Assembly: GCA_015680685.1 (NCBI GenBank)
Contig: MNCI01009196.1
Coordinates: 293,186-357,185 of the forward strand
Direction: 5' to 3'
Length of the DNA: 64,000 nucleotides
From: Gnetum montanum
Lineage: Eukaryota > Streptophyta > Gnetopsida > Gnetales > Gnetaceae
Part shown: positions 57,290 to 64,000 of the stretch, piece after piece
Layout: each line of letters opens with the position of its first letter
Numbering within the stretch: the stretch's first letter is position 1
Made by a program: the position numbers and the translations under genes
Notes under the pieces: generated by a model
What the model was told of the DNA's origin: nothing
Database searches by the model: none
Seen by the model: only the letters and a program-made list of their open reading frames with translations

Positions 57290-58443
57290 TTGTGCATTTA
57301 TGGAAAATGTAAATAGAGAAGATCATCTCATAAGAAAACTATTGTTTTAGATTAGAACTAGATGTTTACTTAGTAGAGAATGGATGCATATATTGATTAA
57401 TGAGGAAGCCCATGAAGATGTTATCTCTTATAGGGTGATTTCTAGAGTGGGTTTAGTAACAAATCCTCATCCTAAACCCTACAAGGTACATTGGTTATCA
57501 AAAGATTTCTCTCAAGAAGTGAGAGAGTAATGTGTTTTAGGATTTAAAATTGGGAATTATCATGATGTTGTGAAATTTCATGTACTACCAATTGATTGTG
57601 CTAATGTAATTCTTGGAAGACCTTGGAATTTTGACAATTATGCTCAATTTGATGAAGCAATAGATGTATGGAGTGTAAAAAGATTTGATGGAATCCATGA
57701 ATTGATCCCTATGATAGCTGAACAAGTGAGACAACAAAGATCACTTAATGCTTATGTAATTCTTCTTGGAAAGAGGAAATACATTAAGGAACATGATGAG
57801 GCTAGGTTTGGTATTGTTGTTATATCAATAGTTACTTTTAACCATGATGTTATGTAGGTAGAACTTCCAATAGGTGTGCTAGGCTTGAAGAAGTAAATTT
57901 CCAAGGTGTTCAAAGAGGAATTGGATGGACTACTATCAATGAGAAATGTTCAACATCAAATTGATTTCATTTTTGGTGCAACCATTCCAAAGAAGAGAGC
58001 ATACTAGATGTCATTGAATCAATGGGCTGAATTACAAAGGCAAGTAGAGGAGTTACTTGCAAATGGTTTCATGAGGGAATTCATTTCACCTTGTGCACTT
58101 TAGGAAATCCTTATGTCAATGGAGAATGTGCATTGATTAGAGGTCTGTAAACAAGATCACAATGAGGTACATATTACCTATTCCAATAATGGATGATATC
58201 CTTGATGTCCTTACCAATGTAGATGTCTTTAGTGAAATTGATTTGAAGAGTGGATACCATCAAATTCAAATAAGGCCTAGTGATGAATGGAAGATAGCTT
58301 TCAAAATACCAAATGGATTGTTTGAGTGGTTGGTGATGTCATTTTGTGTTACAAATGCACTTGCTACATTTATGAGGTTGATGCATGATTTACTTAAAGA
58401 ATTGATTGGTAAGGGTTGTATTATCTTCTTTGATAAAATTTAA
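57290..58443 (+). pseudogene. protease and truncated RT of element E
   Basis: Protease-like part 57570-57857, with FHVLPIDCANVILGRPW. RT from about 57900 with QVEELLANGFMREFISPCAL. The open part 58162-58443 has LDVLTNVDVFSEIDLKSGYH, DEWKIAFKIPNGLFEWLVMS and ends GCIIFFDKI, where the catalytic Y(F)DD is FDK. The reading then jumps straight to integrase sequence. Not functional. Confidence 0.82.
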
Positions 58444-58446
58444 AAA

Positions 58447-59176
58447 GTGGAATTTGTGGGTATGATTCCAAAGACCAAAATTGGGAACGATGCTATCTTT
58501 GTTGTGGTGGATAGGTTTTCCAAAATGGCACACTTCATTCCTTGCAAAAATGTGAGTGATGCATATCATGTTGAAAATTTATTTTTTAAGCATGTTGTGA
58601 AGTTCCATAGAATTCCTTTGAATATTATTAACAATAGAGATTTCAAGATTACTAGTCATTTTGGAGGTCCCTTTGAGAAATCTTAGGAACAAAAATGAAT
58701 TTTTCTTTGTCAAGTTGAAGTTTCTTACAATAATGCTTTTCATGTTGTTATTGGTAAGAGTCCATTTGAGGTGCATTATGGTTTTTTTTCTAAAGATGAT
58801 GGAGAGTGTGAGAATCTTTAAGGACAAAGCTCAACTAAGTGTTGACTTTGTGTAAGAAATGAAGGATCTTCATGCTCAAGTAAAAGTAAATCTTGAGAAG
58901 AAGGTTGAAGATAGAGTTCTCAAGAGGAATAAGGGTAAGGGGAAGCCTAAATTTAATGTTGGTGATCTAGTTTGGATGCACTTTAAGAAGAAGAGGTTGA
59001 GAGGTGCTAACTTCTCAAAATTAAAAGCCAAGAGGATGGTTCCTTTCAGAATAAGGATCAAAATTAATGATAATGCTTTTGACATGAACTTGCAAAACTA
59101 TGTGGGTATGTCTTTTGTGTTTAATGTTATGGATCTTATGCATTACCATGGATTAGTAGTTGATGAAACCATATAG
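58447..59176 (+). pseudogene. integrase part of element E, decayed
   Basis: 58447-58686 open: core start with VVVDRFSKMAHFIPCK and VENLFFKHVVKFHRIPLNII. A deletion and frame changes follow to GKSPFEVHYG (about 58755). 58859-59176 is the C-terminal part: GDLVWMHFKKKRL, FNVMDLMHYHG. No chromodomain seen after it. The HHCC zinc domain and part of the catalytic core are missing. Confidence 0.8.
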
Positions 59177-59425
59177 GGTAACATTGATGAGTTGAGGGGG
59201 CCTATTGACAAGTCCAAGCCTTTAATGAAGAGGAAGACAATCATACCCAAGAGAAGAAAATCTTCCAGCACTTGTGGAGCGAAGAGGCATGAGTATTTGA
59301 TCCATTGAGAGGATTAAACCATTGATGATGTTGTATAGGTCCATGAAACCAAACTTGTTAAGTGAGGATCACTTCTACCTCTATTTCCTTATTTACTTAA
59401 GTTCATTTTTTGAAGGGTGGGAGAC

Positions 59426-60297
59426 TTGGTGTAGGGATACCTGTTCCAAGATTTATTTTCATTTCTACAGGTGATTGATTGTAGGTTCTGTGAGGATGGA
59501 TAGATGTCTTGGAGGCCAAAGAGACATCTTTTCTAAGAGCTAGGAGTTAATAGGAGATGTTTTAGTGGAAGAGGAAACATCTTCTTTGGTGATGAGACAT
59601 TTCTAGGGAGACGTCTCTTCCAAGTAAGGGACATCTCTAGGGAGATGTTTTTGCCCAATAAGAGATATTTTATCCCAACATGAGATGTCTTCGTTAATTA
59701 AAAGACATCTTTTTTGAAAGTTGGATGTTGTAGAAAGACATCTTGCCAAGGCTATAAATGCCCCATATGGCTAGGGAAAGTTTTGAGTTGGTAGTTCCAA
59801 GTTTGAAAATAGCTAGAAAAGGTGAGAACAAGATGGAAATAACTAGGAATCTCCAAGTTGAGCATGGGGAAGATTTTCCTAGGGTCCTTATCTTGAATTT
59901 AATAAATATTATTGTGTGTTTCATGTTGTAAGCATGGAGTGTGGCATGCGAGCACAAGTGTGAGATTGCATGAGTGGGCATGTACAACTCTATGAACAAT
60001 TATGTGTGCTTAACCCTTGTGACTCTTGTGTATGAGTTTTTAGAAGAGATCTAGCTTGATTGGGCCTTGCATTGACATCAATCATTGTGTGGTTGTAGAA
60101 CCTCATGTTCTACAATGTCATTGAGTGTGTGAGTAATTTGTTATGTTTGCAGGTTGTGGAATCACTAGATTTTAATCATCTTTGTATTAATTGAAGATAG
60201 CTAGTTTTCTTGTTTTCTAGCAAATTGAATTATCTTTCGTAATATTTGAATTTAGTGGGATTTGAAGGATTAAAGAAAAAAGGAGTGACCCTACTCT
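59426..60297 (+). repeat. 3' LTR of element E
   Basis: Starts TTGGTGTAGGGA after a purine-rich tract. Contains the perfect 10-bp palindrome GAGACGTCTC at 59608-59617 amid several degenerate copies. Confidence 0.8.
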
Positions 60298-60302
60298 AGT
60301 AT
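60298..60302. repeat. Target site duplication of the chromovirus, right
   Basis: AGTAT, identical to 55088-55092. Confidence 0.75.
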
Positions 60303-60695
60303 GCTTTTATCACATAGAACACCACTAGCTTATCTCCATTTTGACCATCATGCCTCAATTCTATTTCTTATATCTTTGTAAATTTTACCATTTAATTAGA
60401 GAATTAATCCTAGGTAACAGAATTATTTACAACTAGGAACTTTTTGGTCTTGAATTATCACTTCTACTTTACTAGTATTTATATTATTCTTAAAATTGCA
60501 TTTCATATATTCTATCTTACTTCATCTAATTTTTAAGCCTTTTGATTCTAGAGCATGTATTCACTTCTCCATTTTAAAAGTAATATTTTCTAGAGTTGTA
60601 TTGACTAGCACAATATCATCTACAAATAGCATACACTAAGGGATTTCATCTTGTATTTCCTTTGTTAATTTATCCATAACAATGATAAATAATAT
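60303..60695 (-). mobile_element. LINE, RT core part
   Basis: Minus strand: LFIIVMDKLTKEIQDE then CMLFVDDIVL (the RT YADD-type site, here FVDD, near 60625), followed by HALESKGLKIR and SKIEYMKCNF. It continues across element E into 55092-54636. Confidence 0.78.
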
Positions 60696-60910
60696 CATGA
60701 TTATACATCTCACCTTGGACCATCCTACAATAAGACCAACCCATACATAATAGGACCTTTACTAGTCCAATTGGGAAGACACTAATTGCAAACTTATGTT
60801 TAACTATCTAGATGCTTTGCTAGTCCCATCCATAGATTATGACACATTCTTTTGTAATGCTTATGGATCATATCAGTTGCTATAGGGTATAATTGCTCAT
60901 CAACATTATC
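60696..60910 (+). repeat. Athila-like LTR fragment
   Basis: Matches the 3' part of the LTR at 53403-54223 ('catctcaccttgga', 'ttaactatctagatgct', 'gattatgacacattct', 'tgctcatca'). It separates two LINE fragments. Confidence 0.6.
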
Positions 60911-61500
60911 CCAACTCATGGAGTTGGCTACATGAATTCTATTTTGTCATTCACCTTTATTGAAAGCTAAATTAACATTAATACCTAAATCTTATCTTTC
61001 TTTGTTCTAGCATATTAAATAAGTTTAAGTCTACCTTTCTTCTATATTTTTCTATGTTTCAATTAAGTAGACTCTTTTAATAAGTGCACTTTTTAGTTCC
61101 TATGCACATCATTGAACCATTTAAAATGACATTCCTTAATATTTTCATCAATTGGTGATACTCCTAGACTCTTTCTAATAATATAATTGCTAAATCTATG
61201 TTTGCTGATGATACCCAAGATCATCCTTATCATTTGCATCTCTACTACATGGGAATGTTGAACTTGATGCTCTTTGATTAACCAACATTAGCTACTATAG
61301 AAAATCACAAGTCAAATAAGAGTTTTGTAGAACTTTTCCTTCAATCTAGCAAGAATTCTTTTTTTATCATAGATCACGCCAATGGATTCTTGCCATTTTA
61401 TCTCTCTTACTTTAATTCTATTTTGGCACATCATTGGTAGTTTCACCATTCATTTGTTTAGGTGATGCTAACAATATGAATTACTTTATGTAACCTAGTT
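60911..61500 (-). mobile_element. Second LINE fragment, C-terminal end
   Basis: Minus strand. The tail 'ttcatgtagccaactccatg' and upstream sequence resemble the 3' coding end of the same LINE type, with a C-terminal region and no RT core. Highly decayed. Confidence 0.5.
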
Positions 61501-61678
61501 TTGAATTTTTTTGGGGATTGCTAGGATGATGGTGATGATGATGATATCTTCCTTGCATGTTTCTAATAAACATGTACTTTATGTATTCCATTTCAATTTT
61601 CATAATCCTAAAATGTCGAAAACCTATACCATTATTTCATTAATAGTGTGTTCGAACTCCAAAATAATTGTAATATAA

Positions 61679-61795
61679 GTACACCCCAAGATATATAGTC
61701 CAAGTAGAATTTTATAACTTAACATTGCCCACCAAAACCAAACCTATGACTGAGAGCTTTCAAGTCAAATGCTAACTATCCTCTTTTTTTATTTG
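61679..61795 (-). mobile_element. tRNA-derived SINE, copy 2, degenerate
   Basis: Minus strand. Box B is decayed to GGTTTGGTTTT; AAGTTATAAAATTCTA and the 3' end CTTGGGGTGTAC (61690-61679) are intact. Box A is not recognisable. Confidence 0.6.
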
Positions 61796-62052
61796 GGATT
61801 AAGACCACATCAAGTCATAGAGCTCTAGCAAATATAGAGTGAGTAGAATACAAATAGGGAGTGATAAGGTCATAAAATATGATGAATATAATGATGAGCA
61901 AAGAAAAAAAATATATGACATATCTGGAATATTGTTGAATCATGAAAGAACGTTAAAAAATGGAAGAAAATACATAGGATGTATAAGGCTAATAAATTCA
62001 TAATAAGAGTGATGGATTCAACTCTTGTTATGATTGATGATTTGGTTTGGTG
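61796..62052. other. Intergenic, nothing recognised
   Basis: AT-rich flank of the copia element. Confidence 0.4.
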
Positions 62053-62415
62053 TGTTGGCCATAGTTATCATGATAAATTTAGGCCATGGTTATCATGCTA
62101 AAATTTGGCTATGGTTATCCTACTATGGTTATTAAAATAGCAAGTGGTTATCATTAGTTATTTAAGGATCCCTTCACCATATAAAAGGGACCTCCCTCAC
62201 CTCAATTCAAATCCATCACATACATCCCTTTTCATCCCAATCTTACATTCTTCTCCTATTACATGAGAGAGAGGCTTCTTCTTGTTCTCTTCTTGTGATG
62301 AAGAGAGAAGGTTGTTATTCCCATTTCTGATAATAAGATCCTTCTACATTTGCTTGTGGTTCCATTGCTCTTTATTTTCATCACATTTCATATTTTGCTA
62401 CCAGATCTGCTAACA
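62053..62415 (+). repeat. 5' LTR of the copia element
   Basis: A 363-bp LTR, starts TGTTGG and ends CTAACA, followed by one base and the primer site. TATA box TATAAAA at 62180-62186. The left end is set by the TGTTGG start; it cannot be checked without the 3' LTR. Confidence 0.78.
62180..62186 (+). promoter_or_regulatory. TATA box of the copia LTR
   Basis: TATAAAA within 'ccatataaaaggga', well placed in U3. Confidence 0.7.
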
Positions 62416-62416
62416 G

Positions 62417-62430
62417 TGGTATCAGAGCCA
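62417..62430 (+). other. Primer binding site (tRNA-Met), copia element
   Basis: TGGTATCAGAGCCA, an exact match to the usual plant initiator tRNA-Met primer site. Confidence 0.92.
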
Positions 62431-62480
62431 TGTTCATAGTCTATGGAAGTGTTGCAGATCGTGCATACAAATTTTACAAA

Positions 62481-64000
62481 ATGGCTGGCAAATACGAAAT
62501 AGAGAAGTTCAATGAAAGCAACTTCACATTGTGGAAAATGAAGATGCAGGCAATTTTGCGTAAAGATAATTGCCTGGCAGCTACTGGAGAAAGGCCGCAA
62601 GAGGTCACGGATGACGACAAGTGGAATGAAATGGATGGTAATAGTATTGCCAATTTACACTTGGCACTAGCAGATGGGGTTCTTTCAAGTATTGCAAAAA
62701 AGAAGATGGCGAAGGAAATATGGGACACTTTGACAAAGTTGTATGAGGCGAAATCACTCCACAACAAAATCTTCTTGAAGAGAAGACTTTACACTCTTTG
62801 TATGGCAGAAACCTCATCGGTAACTAACCATATCAACACCCTAAATACTTTATTTGCTCAACTCACATTGTTGGGCTATAAACTAGATGCAAGTGAATGT
62901 GCAGAAATTCTACTTTAAAGTCTACCTGATTCATATGATCAACTCATCATCAACTTGACCAATAATGTCCTTATGGATGCTCTTGTCTTCGACGAGATTG
63001 CAGTTGCAGTTCTTGAAGAAGAAAGTTGGTGCAAGAACAAGGAAGATAGGTTGGAAAACAAGGTGGAGGCCTTAACAATGATGAGAGGGGGATCCATGGA
63101 ACGTGATTCCAATTGGAACCAAATTCATGGTAGATTTATGTAAAGAAGTAAAGAGAAAAACATTACTTGCTACAACTATGGCAAGAGAGGATACCTGAAG
63201 AAGGAGTGTTGGAACAAGAAGAGTAATGAAAAGAATCCTCAAGGGAATGTGGAAAGTACCTTATATGATGGTGATGTTCTATACAGCGAGGCAACTATTA
63301 TTGAAGGTAGACAGAAGCTCACTGATGCTTGGATCTTGGATTCAGGAGCAACATGGCACATGACCTCTCAGAGAGAATGGTTTTACTACAAACCAATCTT
63401 AGAAGGATCTATGTACATGGGAAATGATCATGCTTTGAAAATTTTTTGTAGTGGTACTATCAAGATAAAGATGTATGATGGCATTATTCACACCATACAA
63501 AAGGTACAACATGTGGAGGGCTTGAAGAAAAATCTACTATCTTTAGGAAAACTAGATGATGTTGTGTGTAAAACTCATATGGAGAATGGGATCTTGAAGA
63601 TTACCAAGGGTGCGCTTGTGGTAATGAAGGTAGAAAAGGTTGCTACAAATTTGTACATGCTTCTGGGGAACACACATCAAGTGGAAGAGTCTTCTGTTGC
63701 ATCAACTAGTTTGGAAGAAGAATGGATGATGTTGTGGCATCGAAAGCTTGGTCATATGTTAGAACAAGGTTTGAAGATTCTCTCTAAATAGAGACTACTT
63801 ACTGGGCTCATTTCGGTATGTTTACCATTTTGTAAGCATTATGTTACTAGTAAGCAACATAAATTAAAGTTTAGCACATCAATAGCTAAGAGTAGAGGCA
63901 TCTTGGACTTGATGCACTTTGATGTTTGGCAAGCACTAGTCACTTCCCTAGGAGGAGCAAGATACTTTGTATCTTTCATTGATGATTACTCCAGGAGATG
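62481..64000 (+). pseudogene. Copia gag-pol, nearly open, three in-frame stops
   Basis: Start chosen at ATG 62481 (MAGKYEIEKFNESNFTLWKM); the ATG at 62430 overlaps the primer site. Gag part with LWKMKMQAILRKDN and EIWDTLTKLYEAKSL (UBN2-type gag). Zinc knuckle near 63161 reads CYNYGKRGYLKKEC, with Tyr for one Cys and for His. Protease WILDSGATWHM near 63340. GAG-pre-integrase LWHRKLGHM near 63732. Integrase start with FCKHYVTSKQHKLKF and YFVSFIDDYSRR at the window end. Stops at 62916 (TAA), 63141 (TAA) and 63789 (TAG); no frameshift. Confidence 0.88.

Larger units (their letters stand above)
55093..60297 (+). mobile_element. Chromovirus-like Ty3/gypsy element E, internally deleted
   Basis: A 5.2-kb element with LTRs of about 873 bp (55093-55965; 59426-60297), an initiator-tRNA-Met-like primer site, gag, protease, an RT that stops short, part of integrase, and a purine-rich tract (59415-59424). 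The end of RT, RNase H and the integrase start are deleted, so it was defective. Inserted in a LINE: removing it and one AGTAT restores an open LINE frame. LTR ends lack clear TG/CA and are accurate to about 6 bp. Confidence 0.82.
62053..64000 (+). mobile_element. Ty1/copia element, 5' part (continues beyond the window)
   Basis: LTR, tRNA-Met primer site and the start of a single gag-pol frame. The order protease, GAG-pre-integrase, integrase is that of Ty1/copia. Only three stops interrupt the frame, so it is the youngest coding element in the window. Confidence 0.9.

Noticed and set aside
1-64000. CRISPR arrays, bacterial operons, integrons or prophage
   Set aside because: Nothing of the kind: spliced plant gene, plant LTR elements and plant rRNA show that this is nuclear plant DNA.

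Overview
The window looks like nuclear DNA of a seed plant with a large, repeat-dominated genome, most likely a gymnosperm (inferred, not proven). It is AT-rich and mostly old retrotransposons, with one clear protein-coding host gene: a class I KNOX homeobox gene on the minus strand (34482-37395, five exons, about 406 residues). The KNOX locus with its flanks (about 33.3-42.5 kb) is the main low-copy island.

Layout. 0.5-31.5 kb is a three-level nest of one Athila-like Ty3/gypsy family (tRNA-Asp primer site, gag-pro-pol, then a third ORF after pol). A plus-strand host (halves at 530-2213 and 28234 to about 31.5 kb) was invaded by a minus-strand copy B (2214-28233), whose reverse transcriptase was in turn split by a plus-strand copy A (10015-23246, both LTRs, decayed 5-bp target duplication). 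All coding parts are dead, but the third ORF (globular N-terminal part, coiled-coil C-terminal part) is recognisable in all three. An LTR-like promoter block lies between pol and this ORF in each copy. 31.5-33.3 kb holds a minus-strand ORF3 fragment and a plus-strand LINE fragment.

33.3-42.5 kb: KNOX gene with a GA-rich leader, an Ala-Ser hexanucleotide repeat in exon 1, and about 2.2 kb upstream of the start a degenerate ~115-bp minisatellite. 43-48.2 kb: a degenerate minus-strand LINE carrying a solo Athila-like LTR with a perfect 5-bp duplication, flanked by two copies of a tRNA-derived SINE.

48.3-52.1 kb: what I read as a relic of a 45S ribosomal unit in minus orientation. It holds the last ~700 nt of 25S rRNA (51371-52074), followed in transcription order by a tandem-repeat spacer with 35-bp repeats, 15-bp repeats and 495-bp units. 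Each 495-bp unit has a TATATAGGGG-like RNA polymerase I promoter motif facing the same way.

53.4-64 kb: another Athila-like LTR with primer site, a minus-strand LINE interrupted by an internally deleted chromovirus-like Ty3/gypsy element (55093-60297), LINE and LTR fragments, a third SINE remnant, and a fairly young Ty1/copia element (62053 to the window end) whose gag-pol frame has only three in-frame stops.

Limits: all family assignments come from reading motifs by eye. Element ends are exact only where a target duplication, PBS or PPT is cited. No alignment was run.
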